A DNA stretch of 64,000 bases from Clostridium punense (GCF_017874425.1 NZ_JAGGLL010000023.1:1-64000), one strand, 5' to 3'. Counted from the stretch's first letter, positions 36,317 to 45,586 are shown. Notes: a model not told the origin generated them from the sequence alone. Program-made: numbers and translations.

Positions 36317-37247
36317 TTAACATCTCCACAATTTCATCTAAAAGTACTTGTCTTCCAATTGAACTATATCCTTGTGTAAAATATGGTGAAGCAGGTAACT
36401 TAATAACCTTTCCTTCTTTTACTGCAGGTAAGCTATTCCATATTGCATTAGCTTCTAGTGGCTTTAAATCTTCATCTGTTGCAACTACAAATATATAATC
36501 TGCTTTTATTGACGCAAGTCCCTCATAAGTTACCACTGGTAAACTTATATCACTTTGTGCTGGCATTCCTTCTGGTTTCTTTAGTCCCATGTCTTGATAT
36601 AAAACATTACCAAATCCAGCTCCATCAAACACGTAAAATTGACCGCCACTAGCTAAGAAGGATAAGTAAGTTGTATCATTACCTTTAGCCTTTTTAACTT
36701 TTTCTCCAACTTCCTTTGCTTTTTTCTCATAATCTGCTAGCCACTTGTTTGCTGTTTCCTCTTTATTAAATACTTTTGCTAATGACTTAACATCTTCTTT
36801 CCAATTTAAAGCTTCTAATTTAACCATTACCGTTGGGGCAATTTCCTTTAATTGATCATACATTTTTTCTTGTACTGTTGATATTACAATTAAGTCTGGC
36901 TCTAAACCCATTATTGCTTCAACATCCATGGTATCCTGCATGTTGTATCCTAATATTTTCGCACCTTTTAATGTGTCTTCTAAATATGTAGGGAACTTTG
37001 TGTAATCATAGGCATCACTATTGGCAGTTCCTGCTACCTTATATCCTAGAATTGATAAAATATCACTATTTCCACTTAAATCAACAATCATTTTAGGACT
37101 TGCTGGAATTTCAACCTGCCCTCTAACATCTGTTACTGTCACTGTTTTGCTTTCTTCTTTTACTGCACTAGTATTTCCACAGCCTACAAGCATAATTGAC
37201 GCTAAGCAAGTAGCTATTATTGTTTTTAATATTCCTCTTTTTCTCAT
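36303..37247 (-). CDS. Iron-siderophore binding lipoprotein
   Basis: The 314-residue protein begins with a lipoprotein signal (TCLASIMLVGC, lipid on C22 or nearby) and then a periplasmic-binding-protein type II fold of the FhuD/BtuF class: TVTDVRGQVEIPASPKMIVDL, VEAIMGLEPDLIVIST and YEGLASIKADYIFV. It would catch the iron complex on the outer face and hand it to the two permeases. It is the first gene of a five-gene operon read from a promoter with a Fur box about 270 bases upstream. AGGAAGAT precedes the ATG. Confidence 0.93.
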   Translation of the reverse strand: MRKRGILKTIIATCLASIMLVGCGNTSAVKEESKTVTVTDVRGQVEIPASPKMIVDLSGNSDILSILGYKVAGTANSDAYDYTKFPTYLEDTLKGAKILGYNMQDTMDVEAIMGLEPDLIVISTVQEKMYDQLKEIAPTVMVKLEALNWKEDVKSLAKVFNKEETANKWLADYEKKAKEVGEKVKKAKGNDTTYLSFLASGGQFYVFDGAGFGNVLYQDMGLKKPEGMPAQSDISLPVVTYEGLASIKADYIFVVATDEDLKPLEANAIWNSLPAVKEGKVIKLPASPYFTQGYSSIGRQVLLDEIVEMLNEKK

Positions 37248-37354
37248 TATTTATCTTCCTTTCAAAATAATTTAATTAAATTTATGTACCTAGAAACTTA
37301 CAGCAATATGTGCTTTACATATTGTTTTTTACAAATAACTCTTCTACTGGTTAA

Positions 37355-37460
37355 AGGGTTCCATGATGAAATTTCAATTTATTCCCTATGAATTTTATTC
37401 ACCCTAATATGCCTTCAATTTAACTAGGATAGGGCTCATGTATAAGTTAAGTATTAAATC
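37355..37460 (+). repeat. Dispersed intergenic repeat, copy A
   Basis: Begins AGGGTTCCATGATGAAATTT, continues through AATTTATTC and ends GTATAAGTTAAGTATTAA. The same ordered blocks occur on the minus strand at 42402-42494, and partly at 45688-45770 and 53757-53800. It lies inside the long leader of the siderophore operon. Confidence 0.5.
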
Positions 37461-37516
37461 TAGCTCCCTATAAACAGCTAATTGATATTGATTCTTAATA
37501 TCTCTCATTGAAAGTA

Positions 37517-37545
37517 ATTGTATATGATAATCATTATCATATCAA
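37517..37545 (-). promoter_or_regulatory. Fur-controlled promoter of the siderophore operon
   Basis: On the minus strand TTGATA (37545-37540) and TACAAT (37522-37517) are 17 bp apart. The spacer is filled by the palindrome TGATAATCATTATCA (37525-37539), which extends by three more paired bases on each side. This is a classical Fur box. The same site is about 105 bases upstream of the divergent AraC gene and may control both directions. Confidence 0.85.
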
Positions 37546-37646
37546 TAGTAGCATCTAATTTAATTATTTTTACATCTGATTAAATTATTCTCTTGAATAA
37601 GAATTAAATTCTTTATATAATATTGTTCATTATAAGGAGGGGCTTT

Positions 37647-38648
37647 ATGATAGTAAAATCTAGTGAAGAGTTCAAAGCAGCAGTTTTAAATGCATTATCC
37701 TTTAGTAAATATGAAAATGAAAACTACACTTTATATACAAATAAAAAAACACCTGAACTAGGTTATTTCATTAATTACTCACGAGAGGGTTACTACAATT
37801 TAGGTATTGCAGACTATACCATACCTAAAAACTTTTCTATTTCTTTTAATAACCCTGAACATTTAGTACGTTTTGGCTTAGTTTATAAAGGCATTACTGA
37901 GTTTAAGCTTGAAAATAGTCCAGTATCCTCTTTTACTCCCTCTTCTTTTTTTGTTGTTGAAAAGGATTTAAAAGGTGAACAGCATTGGAAAAAGGGGCAA
38001 CATTTTCATGGAACAGAAATAACTATTTATGAAAGATACTTTACTGAGGTTATAAAACCTAACTTTGCAAATATCATAGATTTTGAAACCTTTATTAAAA
38101 ATTATACCTATATCTATCTTCCCTTAAAAATCGTTGAAGTTATTCATGACCTCCAAAGTTTAGCTCATGAAAATTCTTTAAACAGCCTCTATCTGGAGAG
38201 TAAGATTTTGGAGTGTCTAGGTATTTTAATAAATGAAGTAACTAAATCTCCTGAAAATGCTTTTACAAATCAAATTAATTATGGAAATATTAATATTGGT
38301 ACAAACAGAATAATCAAACTAACTTCTTCTGATATAAATGCTATTCAAAAGGCTCATGATATTTTAGAAAAGAATTATGTAAGTCCTCCTAATATTACTG
38401 CTTTAAGTAAGATAGTATTTTTAAATGAACAAAAATTAAAAGCAGGCTTTTCAAAGCATTATCATATGTCCATTGGTGAGTATATCAATCATATTAAAAT
38501 GACTGTTGCAGCTAATCTTTTATCTACAACAGATTTAAGTGTAGAGGACATAGCTAGTAAAGTTGGCTATAATTACTCAGCAAACTTTTCTAAAATGTTC
38601 AAAAAAACTTATGGAAAAACTCCGTTGAAATTTAGAAAAACAAAGTAA
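37647..38648 (+). CDS. AraC family regulator (PchR/YbtA-like), divergent from siderophore uptake
   Basis: The 333-residue protein has an N-terminal ligand-binding part without clear motifs and a C-terminal AraC domain with two helix-turn-helix units: NITALSKIVFLNEQKLKAGF and LSVEDIASKVGYNYSANFSK, then MFKKTYGKTPLKFRK. PchR/YbtA-type regulators respond to the iron-loaded siderophore and switch on its uptake genes, which are divergent here. The start is the ATG at 37647 with AAGGAGGGG at 37634-37642. Confidence 0.88.
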   Translation: MIVKSSEEFKAAVLNALSFSKYENENYTLYTNKKTPELGYFINYSREGYYNLGIADYTIPKNFSISFNNPEHLVRFGLVYKGITEFKLENSPVSSFTPSSFFVVEKDLKGEQHWKKGQHFHGTEITIYERYFTEVIKPNFANIIDFETFIKNYTYIYLPLKIVEVIHDLQSLAHENSLNSLYLESKILECLGILINEVTKSPENAFTNQINYGNINIGTNRIIKLTSSDINAIQKAHDILEKNYVSPPNITALSKIVFLNEQKLKAGFSKHYHMSIGEYINHIKMTVAANLLSTTDLSVEDIASKVGYNYSANFSKMFKKTYGKTPLKFRKTK

Positions 38649-38740
38649 TTATATATTCTATTTTTTTAAATTTGGTATCAACTTGAAAGTTATATGAGTG
38701 CTATAGTCTATACAATAAAATTATTATCTATTTAGAAATA

Positions 38741-38778
38741 AAAAACTGGAGTTTTCCTCTAATTAGGAAAACTCCATT
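38741..38778 (-). terminator. Terminator of the Csp-like gene
   Basis: GGAGTTTTCCT / AGGAAAACTCC stem. Read on the minus strand it ends in TTTTTTATTTC. It lies 16 bases beyond the stop of the frame-shifted extension at 38794, closer than to the present stop at 38892. Confidence 0.75.
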
Positions 38779-38793
38779 TAAATAATCCAATAT

Positions 38794-38911
38794 TTATTTC
38801 TTTGCATTCTTATAAATTTCCCAAGGTATGCTAATATAAATAGGTGCTTTTTCTGTAACCCTTTCATAATTACATTCCTTATGTCTTTCTGTTAATTGCT
38901 GAAACATTTTT
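38794..38911 (-). pseudogene. Out-of-frame continuation of the Csp-like gene
   Basis: A run of five A residues (minus strand; 38907-38911) is followed in the next frame by about 38 coding codons, KMFQQLTERHKECNYERVTE and APIYISIPWEIYKNAKK, to a TAA at 38794. One extra A would join it to the Csp-like frame. The terminator then lies directly after it. Confidence 0.6.
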
Positions 38912-40679
38912 CAATGCTTAAAACACCAAAGCCTACTTCTTCATTTGGGTAAGTTTTCCCCCGTTCTCTTATAGCTCCTTGAATAAGATAACTTTTTATT
39001 TTAGCAGCATATAAACTTAAATCATTCATTTCTACTATACCCCATTGATATAAAAGAGCCACTACGCCAGTTAAAATTGCTCCAGATACTGCTGAACCAC
39101 TAACTACAATTGGATTATTATTTAAATCTACAGATAATACATTTTTGCCTGGTAATGATATAGTTGGAATTATTCTATTATCTGCTGTGAAGCCTCTTCC
39201 TGAGTCCTTCATTATAGTATTTGCTGCTTCATCATAAGAAGATGTAACTATTATGTTGTTTGCTGTGGCTGGTGTCATTAGAGTTGTATAGGGGGTAGAC
39301 TCCACAAGTCCTGTACTACCTACAGAGAATTCCTTTTGCTGAAGCCAAATATTTACCGTTCCATAAACGGAATACCTCTTTTTTACTTTTATTTTCCATA
39401 CCCCACCTACCACATTTCTCATTACAAAATTAAACTCCTGGGTTCCTGTTATTCTTCCTTCTAAAAAATACTGAACAAAAATCGAAGTGCCTCCTAGCTC
39501 AACAGTTACCTCTTCACCATTAATAGGTTCAAGGGGAATGTTAGATATAGTTTCTCCTGTAGGTGATGTAATTCCAATAGAAACTTTATCTGGTATAGAA
39601 TAATATATGGAGAAAAATATATTTCTTTGATTCTCATCTACATTTATTGATATTTCCTTTTCTAAATCCTTATCTGAGAGAGTAACTTTAAAACAGATAG
39701 GACTTGCCCCCTGATTTGCCGTGCTTGTCACCACTGAAAATGTCCTTCTTTGTGTAAAAAAGTCAACATACCGCTCTCCTAGAGTACTTCCATCATGAGC
39801 TCCAAGATTAGTTCCTATGGATAAAAACATAACTAGTGGTTTATTTATCAGTTGCTGCATTTGATTTAAATACCTTCCTGAAGCAGCTATATCAACACTA
39901 TCATACATGAGTCCTTTATAATCCTCTAACCCCCAATGAATTTTATTTATCATCCGAGACTCCTTCAGTTTTACTACGATAAATTCGCAGTTTGGTGCAA
40001 CACTTTCTACCAAATCATCACCATTAAGCTTTCTTCCCCCTATTATATTAGCTATAGTGGTGCCATAACCAACTTCATCCTTATGCCTCACTATATCATA
40101 GGGATTTTGCCCTATCTGGCTCGCTAGTATTGCTCTGTCTATTTCTTCTCTATTATATTCAGTACCATAAAGGAAGCTTTTAGGAACTGGTCCGACGCTT
40201 ATACTTTGATCCCAAATGGATATGATTCTAGTCTTCCCTTGCTTATCCATAAATCTTGGATTTAAGTAATCTATCCCTGTACCAATTAATCCTACTACAA
40301 CTCCTGAACCATCCAAAGGAACATTTCCTTTGCTTATAGCAGTTAAGTCAGGGGTCTCATCACTTTTCTCCAAATTTAATAAAGTATATGGAAAGCTTCT
40401 TTCTATGTTTGTTATCTCAGGAAACTCCTTAAGAAGTTGACTCAAAGTTCCTTTTCTTACAAAAATAACTGTAAAAAAAGCATTTATCAAAAAAGCACGA
40501 GCATAATCTGTAGCATTAACTTTTCTAGCAAAGTCACCAATGTATTCAGCAAAATAGGTTTCATAGTCTTCGCCATAAAGCAGTTGTTTACCCTCTTCTA
40601 CAGTAAGTACATTCTCATTAACAGGTTCCCCTGCTTCCCTATAAATTACCTTAGAAAAAGCCCTATCATAATCTTCCAT
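38892..40679 (-). CDS. Csp-like subtilase pseudoprotease, catalytic triad lost
   Basis: The 595-residue protein is related to clostridial S8 family germination proteases (CspA/B/C): an N-terminal prodomain-like part (to about 105), a subtilase core with a large insertion (about 330-470) and the end of the core around 500-570. All three catalytic positions are changed: Asp to G133 (LIGTGIDYLNP), His to Y205 (VGYGTTIANIIGG) and Ser to A530 (SGSAVSGA). The oxyanion asparagine N322 (STANQGASP) is kept. In Clostridioides difficile the CspC and CspA pseudoproteases take part in bile-salt and co-germinant sensing, so a sensory role in the spore is likely. The start used is the ATG at 40679 behind AGAGGTG; an ATG at 40709 lacks a site. 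The gene seems to be frameshifted near its end (see findings). Confidence 0.85.
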   Translation of the reverse strand: MEDYDRAFSKVIYREAGEPVNENVLTVEEGKQLLYGEDYETYFAEYIGDFARKVNATDYARAFLINAFFTVIFVRKGTLSQLLKEFPEITNIERSFPYTLLNLEKSDETPDLTAISKGNVPLDGSGVVVGLIGTGIDYLNPRFMDKQGKTRIISIWDQSISVGPVPKSFLYGTEYNREEIDRAILASQIGQNPYDIVRHKDEVGYGTTIANIIGGRKLNGDDLVESVAPNCEFIVVKLKESRMINKIHWGLEDYKGLMYDSVDIAASGRYLNQMQQLINKPLVMFLSIGTNLGAHDGSTLGERYVDFFTQRRTFSVVTSTANQGASPICFKVTLSDKDLEKEISINVDENQRNIFFSIYYSIPDKVSIGITSPTGETISNIPLEPINGEEVTVELGGTSIFVQYFLEGRITGTQEFNFVMRNVVGGVWKIKVKKRYSVYGTVNIWLQQKEFSVGSTGLVESTPYTTLMTPATANNIIVTSSYDEAANTIMKDSGRGFTADNRIIPTISLPGKNVLSVDLNNNPIVVSGSAVSGAILTGVVALLYQWGIVEMNDLSLYAAKIKSYLIQGAIRERGKTYPNEEVGFGVLSIEKCFSN

Positions 40680-40901
40680 ACTTTTCATCACCTCTTTATT
40701 TTTTAGCATTGTTTTTAAATCTTTATAGTTTTATCTTATATATGCTATGATGCCTAAGAGGCTTTTGTTCAATATTTATGAAAGTTGCTACCTTAGTGGA
40801 AATTCCCCTGTAACTTGAGATAATGGCATTTATTCACACATTTAAAAACCTTTATTAGAGCTCTTTTAAGCAAAAGTCTGCATTTTTAATATAAATAAGA
40901 A

Positions 40902-40945
40902 ATACCCATAGGAAAAAGGCATTTACCTTTCCCTATGGGTATAAT
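40902..40945 (-). terminator. Terminator of the DUF975 gene
   Basis: ATACCCATAGG...CCTATGGGTAT stem extended by AAAGG/CCTTT with one mismatch, between the stop at 40950 and an A/T-rich stretch. Confidence 0.8.
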
Positions 40946-40949
40946 TTTT

Positions 40950-41744
40950 CTACATTAATCTATCATTTATAAAAAGTTCATCATAATTGCAAAGCCCTTT
41001 ATTTAAAGCATTTTGTCTTAGTACTAAATATAACTCTGCTTCTGTAGCATCTTTATATGGATTAACAAATAAACCACCTAGTCCAAAAGCTAATGCACCT
41101 AATAGGTACCAACCTAAAAATGAAAGATCAAATACAAATATATTAAACTTTTCACCATCAGTCATTTGTACACTTAGTTCTACTGCACGTTTATATCCGA
41201 TATTAGGATTATCAGCTAAAATATAAGGTACCATTCTATAAGCATAAGCCTTTATAATTCCCGGAATTATAAGCAGTAAGAACCATAAGAAGTTAAGGAA
41301 ACCTCTCCATAACATGGTTAGCACTATTCCTTTATATCTTTCACTATTAAAAGCATAGCCGATATTATTCATGTCAGCATTATTTTGTGCCCCTTGCACA
41401 AAGTAACGTCTTCCCCCAACCTCAAGTGGTGCTCCAAGAAACACTCTTAAAGCTAACATAACTAAGAAAACGATAAGTCCAACACCTAAAATAATAGCAA
41501 TTATAGCCATTATATTGCTGTCAAAATCCATATTAAAGTTGAAGTCTCCATTAAAGTCTGTACCAAAGTCTCCAAAATTACTGAAATCTCTTCCATCAAA
41601 TCTTGACTTAAAGTTTGATTTCATCTTATAGCTGCTGTCTCCTCCAACCACAATAGCAATGACTAAGCTAACTATAAATGCCTTCCAATATGAAAGCTTC
41701 AGCACCTGCTTTGCCCTGTCTTTTAAATCTGCTCTAGTCCACAT
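40950..41744 (-). CDS. DUF975 family membrane protein
   Basis: The 264-residue protein begins MWTRADLKDRAKQVLKLSYW, the hallmark of DUF975 proteins, and has about five transmembrane helices. An unusual extracellular or loop segment rich in Asp, Phe, Gly and Asn lies at about residues 45-80 (GDFGTDFNGDFNFNMDFDSN). The family is widespread in Firmicutes with no known function. The start is the ATG at 41744 with GGGGAGG 6 bases ahead; an ATG at 41759 overlaps that ribosome site. Confidence 0.88.
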   Translation of the reverse strand: MWTRADLKDRAKQVLKLSYWKAFIVSLVIAIVVGGDSSYKMKSNFKSRFDGRDFSNFGDFGTDFNGDFNFNMDFDSNIMAIIAIILGVGLIVFLVMLALRVFLGAPLEVGGRRYFVQGAQNNADMNNIGYAFNSERYKGIVLTMLWRGFLNFLWFLLLIIPGIIKAYAYRMVPYILADNPNIGYKRAVELSVQMTDGEKFNIFVFDLSFLGWYLLGALAFGLGGLFVNPYKDATEAELYLVLRQNALNKGLCNYDELFINDRLM

Positions 41745-41782
41745 AATTTTCCTCCCCATATTTTTACATGAATATCATTTTA

Positions 41783-42310
41783 TTATATGAATTCTTCCCT
41801 TAAGATAGAATAACAATAATCATCATAAGTTTCTCCACTAAAATGAGTACTTGCTTTTCTTAAGATTCCTTCAAATTTAAAACCACTCTTTTCAATAACT
41901 CTTTTAGAACGTAGATTAAAAGGATAGTGATAGCAGGAAACCACCTTTACTTCTGTTTCAGTAAATAAATACTGCAAAACTCTTTTTACGGCTTCCACCA
42001 TAAGACCTTGGCCCCAATAATCCTTTGATAGTACATAGCCTATCATTTTGCTATTCATTCCTCTTCTCTTTGAGTCATCATGATGTCCTAAGGAGCCAAT
42101 GACCTTCCCACTTTCTTTATCTACTATGGCCCATACTTCCTTTTTTTCTATGAAACTTTTAAGTATGGTTAGTGTAAAATCTTTATTTTCATGAGGTTTC
42201 CATCCTGCATTAGGTCCAACTTCTGGATTTCTTGCATACTCATAAAAATCTTCCAAATCCTCTAATTCCCATTGCCTAAGAATTAGTCTATTAGTTTCTA
42301 GAGTCTTCAT
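41783..42310 (-). CDS. GNAT family N-acetyltransferase (RimJ/RimL-like)
   Basis: The 175-residue protein has the layout of ribosomal-protein and drug acetyltransferases: ETNRLILRQWELEDLEDFYEY at the start, acetyl-CoA binding region GYVLSKDYWGQGLMVEAVKRV (motif A, about 95-115) and YHYPFNLRSKRVIEKSGFKFEG (motif B). It transfers acetyl groups from acetyl-CoA to an amine; the target is unknown. The start is the ATG at 42310 with AAAGGAGG 9 bases ahead. Confidence 0.9.
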   Translation of the reverse strand: MKTLETNRLILRQWELEDLEDFYEYARNPEVGPNAGWKPHENKDFTLTILKSFIEKKEVWAIVDKESGKVIGSLGHHDDSKRRGMNSKMIGYVLSKDYWGQGLMVEAVKRVLQYLFTETEVKVVSCYHYPFNLRSKRVIEKSGFKFEGILRKASTHFSGETYDDYCYSILREEFI

Positions 42311-42401
42311 AAATCCTATCCTCCTTTCTTTAGCCATGTTTTAATTGACATGACTTTAAATTTATCTTTAAGTCACATTGCTCATTTTAAAATATAGGGA
42401 T

Positions 42402-42494
42402 CCAGAGTTAAAACTTAACTTATACAGGAGTCCTACACTGGTTCCCTTAAGGGTTTATCATGATGAATAAGTTAAAATTCTATCATGGAACCCT
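42402..42494 (-). repeat. Dispersed intergenic repeat, copy B
   Basis: On the minus strand it begins AGGGTTCCATGATAGAATTT, then AACTTATTC, and ends TCCTGTATAAGTTAAGTTTT. The start, middle and end blocks match copy A at 37355-37460 in the same order and spacing. Confidence 0.5.
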
Positions 42495-42562
42495 ATAGCA
42501 CTTAAAAAAATTAACTATTTACTTGAAAATCATTAACTAAACCTATAGAGATTAAAAATTTC

Positions 42563-43267
42563 CTACTTACCCTCAAAGCTCTTAAGTACTTCTTCTAATT
42601 CATATAAGGATCTTATTATTGGATACTTACTTTCTATAGAATAATCCTCATATCTATCAATAAGTACTGGAATCATTCCAAACTCTTCAGCCGCCACTAA
42701 GTTACTTTCACTATCATCAATAAACACAGCTTCATTAGGTGATATACCAAGCTCCTCCACGGCTAGTTTAAATAGCAGTTTTTCTGACTTGTAAGAACCA
42801 TAAACAGAGGACATTATAAAGGTTTTAAAATGCTCCCGTAAATTCTTATTTATAAAAACTCTCTCTAAGGATGGCCAGGTATCTGATACTATACCTAACA
42901 GGTAATTCTCACTTAATTTCTTTAACATTGGTTCTACATCTTCAAAGAATAAGAACTTCTCATCATTTTGTACATTATCTTTAGTTAAGCTATGAATTAT
43001 GTCCTCTGAAATTTTCTCATAGTTTGATTCCTTTAAAAGAATTGTATAAAACTCTTTAAACAGAGCATATTCCTCTATTTCATCTTTAACTACTTTAACT
43101 GAATCAACATAGGCATAAGCTTTATCCATTGCTACTTCAAAGCTGGGCACTTCAGCATCCTCTTCTTTAGTTCCTAAGATTTTGTGAAAGTTTGGTGTTA
43201 TAAACCAATGTCCTGTTGCTGGCACATTTAAGGTTCTGCCAGAATCAAATAATATCCCCTTAATCAT
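42563..43267 (-). CDS. HAD-superfamily hydrolase with DSGRT motif
   Basis: The 234-residue protein has HAD motif I as FDSGRTLN, motif II VSDTWP, a lysine in YKSEKLLF and motif IV AVFIDDSESNLVAAEEFGM. The second aspartate of motif I (DxD) is replaced by glycine, as in haloacid-dehalogenase-type and some phosphatase-like members, so standard phosphatase chemistry is uncertain. The start is the ATG at 43267, behind GGGGTGGG; a GTG at 43276 overlaps that site. Confidence 0.82.
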   Translation of the reverse strand: MIKGILFDSGRTLNVPATGHWFITPNFHKILGTKEEDAEVPSFEVAMDKAYAYVDSVKVVKDEIEEYALFKEFYTILLKESNYEKISEDIIHSLTKDNVQNDEKFLFFEDVEPMLKKLSENYLLGIVSDTWPSLERVFINKNLREHFKTFIMSSVYGSYKSEKLLFKLAVEELGISPNEAVFIDDSESNLVAAEEFGMIPVLIDRYEDYSIESKYPIIRSLYELEEVLKSFEGK

Positions 43268-43302
43268 AAATCCCACCCCAAAATTAATTTTTACTTATAT
43301 TT

Positions 43303-43509
43303 TTATTTTCTATGTTTTATTTCATATGACTTAAATACCGCATAAGGCAGTAATGCTAGTAGAAAAATAAATTCTTTATTCATGTAGGAATTTACTTTAC
43401 CATCAAATCCAAATTGTCTTGGGATTTGTGGTGGTAAAAACCCATATGCTATGGCTGCAATTACTATTGGTATAGCTATAACTAGAATGTCTCTTTTATT
43501 AATTTTCAA
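43303..43509 (-). CDS. Small DUF1648 domain membrane protein
   Basis: The 68-residue protein has two transmembrane helices (about 8-25 and 46-60) around the motif LPPQIPRQFGFDGKVNSYMNK, which is the DUF1648 signature. Full-size relatives (SdpI-like) have more helices; this is a short form. The start is TTG at 43509 with GGAGGGG and a 6-base gap. It lies 35 bases upstream of the HAD gene, so they may share a transcript. Confidence 0.75.
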   Translation of the reverse strand: MKINKRDILVIAIPIVIAAIAYGFLPPQIPRQFGFDGKVNSYMNKEFIFLLALLPYAVFKSYEIKHRK

Positions 43510-44095
43510 AATACTCCCCTCCAGTAATTATTTAAATCTAGGTTCACTAGAAAATTTACAAAAACTAATTTATAGAATGCACTAAAGGCACTTTATAAAT
43601 ATATGTAGCTCTATTTTTATTCTCTTTAATATAAGCTTCTTAAAACTATCTTATAACTCATAAGTAATATTACAACTTATATATATCATTAATTATTTCC
43701 TAAAAAGCTCAGCATCTATATTATTTAAGTTTTAGAATTTGTACCTAATGTAAAATTTCACGGATAACTCTCTAATATCTAAAAGCTTAATAACACATTC
43801 TAAAATTCTGCAACTTAAAAATATAAATAAAATTATATACATTATACCATAAATTAACAAAAACTGCATCAAATATTCATTTTATTAGATTATTCTACAA
43901 TATTTTACGTTTTAATATTTAGCTACCATTTTTCACACTTTTCTAGCAACTCAAATCTATATTATTAATACATTATTATTTTAAATATTGTAGAAATATA
44001 CAAGTAAACTTTGCATATTGCAATTTTAAAACGTATTTACAGCATATTCCTGTGTTATAATAAGTCTAGTTTGGTTAAAGGGACGGTTCACATTT
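43510..44095. other. Long AT-rich intergenic region
   Basis: About 585 bases between divergent genes. Near the right end an extended -10 (TG-T-TATAAT, 44053-44061) is a good promoter for the cyclase gene. No gene, RNA or repeat is recognised in the rest. Confidence 0.45.
44053..44061 (+). promoter_or_regulatory. Extended -10 promoter of the diguanylate cyclase gene
   Basis: TGTTATAAT with the TGn extension. No good -35 is seen at 17 bp, which extended -10 promoters can do without. Confidence 0.5.
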
Positions 44096-45586
44096 ATGGG
44101 GAAATTATTTAATAAGTTGAAGATTAATTTAAATATGTACAATGTGTCAAACTATAAAAAAGAAATTGAAAATATAAACTGTACCTTAGGTTTGCAGCAC
44201 ATAAGAATCCTTTCTTTATCACTGTTAGTTGTAGCCTTACTTTATTTTTATGCAGATTGCGTGATTTTTATTGGTGTTGAAGATAAGATTTTTAAAGTAA
44301 ACTTATTCTCAATTCATATCATAAGTGTTATTAGCTCTATATTATTTCTGGTTTTTTACAAACAATTATTAGCTCATCGTTGGGGGATAAGATTCTCCAT
44401 GTTAATTGTAAGAAGCTATATCTTTTTTACCTTGCTCATTTCTGCATTAGCTTCGTTAAACAGTCAAAGGCTTACTGGTAATATAGATGCCTATATAGTT
44501 GCTATTCTTGTATTAGCAGTTCTTTTTCCTATTGAGCCTTTATTTATGATTTTTACCTTTACCATAAACCATATTTTGTTTTTAATAGGGCTTACATTTA
44601 TGAGCCATGATCCTTATAGTTTAATATCAAAGGAAATAAATTCAACGGCTATGATGGTAGGCTCTTTAGTATTTTGTTACTCTTTATATAGATATAGGGT
44701 TAAAGAACTTATTACTAAAAATCAGTTATCCCAAAGTGAAGGTAACTTTAGAAAAGTATTTAATTTAAACCCTCTACCTATGTTTATAGCACGATATGAG
44801 GATGGAAAAATTCTTATTGCTAATGATAAATGCTCTGAGTTTTATGATTATTCTAAGGAAGATTTTCATCAAATTTATGTTTATGATCTATATACAGATA
44901 AGGCTGATAGAAAAATTATACTTAACAAACTAGATAACAACATCAAAGCCGAGAACTACATTGTTGAACACCAAACTTCTTCCGGAGCTAAAAAGTGGGT
45001 TATTGCAAACTATGAAATTATTGAATACATGGGCGAGAAGTGTGTGCTTACTAATGTGACAGATATAACTACACTTAAGGAAATGGAGAACGAATTATTA
45101 TCTCATGCCTCAACTGATGTGCTCACTGGTGTGCTTAATAGAAGAACCGGAGTGGAAGCTCTTAGAACCCTTATTAGCTCAAAAGACTCTTCTAGAATTT
45201 CTTCCATATGCTTTATAGATATTGATGGTCTTAAAGAAGTTAATGATAAGTTTGGTCATAATGAAGGAGATTACCTTATCAATAAGGTTTGTTCAGTTAT
45301 CAAAGAAACCCTAAGTAATGAGGGAAGTATTTTTAGATTTGGTGGAGACGAATTTATTATTTTACTTCCTGATAAAACTGAGAAGGAATCAGAAGCTCTA
45401 TGGTGTAAAATTCAGGCCAAATTTTTAGAAATCAACAACTTAGGCATTAAGCCTTATAAAGTAGTTACAAGTCATGGAGTAATTGAGTTCACTGGTACCA
45501 CTAACTTATCAGTGGAGGAACTTCTTGATTTAGCTGATAAAAAAATGTATATAGAAAAGAAATATCATAAAAATAATCCTAGGTAG
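44096..45586 (+). CDS. Membrane diguanylate cyclase (6TM-PAS-GGDEF)
   Basis: The 496-residue protein has six transmembrane helices (about 35-200), a PAS domain (about 210-330, FNLNPLPMFIARYEDGKILI) and a GGDEF domain with intact FRFGGDEFIILLP (near 417-429) and DIDGLKEVNDKFGHNEGD. It should make cyclic di-GMP from GTP, which in clostridia favours attachment over swimming. The product-inhibition RxxD site expected just before GGDEF is absent (NEGS), so feedback inhibition is probably lacking. AAAGGGA lies 11 bases before the ATG. A terminator overlaps the stop. Confidence 0.92.
   Translation: MGKLFNKLKINLNMYNVSNYKKEIENINCTLGLQHIRILSLSLLVVALLYFYADCVIFIGVEDKIFKVNLFSIHIISVISSILFLVFYKQLLAHRWGIRFSMLIVRSYIFFTLLISALASLNSQRLTGNIDAYIVAILVLAVLFPIEPLFMIFTFTINHILFLIGLTFMSHDPYSLISKEINSTAMMVGSLVFCYSLYRYRVKELITKNQLSQSEGNFRKVFNLNPLPMFIARYEDGKILIANDKCSEFYDYSKEDFHQIYVYDLYTDKADRKIILNKLDNNIKAENYIVEHQTSSGAKKWVIANYEIIEYMGEKCVLTNVTDITTLKEMENELLSHASTDVLTGVLNRRTGVEALRTLISSKDSSRISSICFIDIDGLKEVNDKFGHNEGDYLINKVCSVIKETLSNEGSIFRFGGDEFIILLPDKTEKESEALWCKIQAKFLEINNLGIKPYKVVTSHGVIEFTGTTNLSVEELLDLADKKMYIEKKYHKNNPR

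Noticed and set aside
37355-37362. GGAACC (minus strand) within the dispersed repeat as an ECF promoter of the siderophore operon
   Set aside because: No fitting -10 box, and the same bases recur in another repeat copy that does not face a gene.
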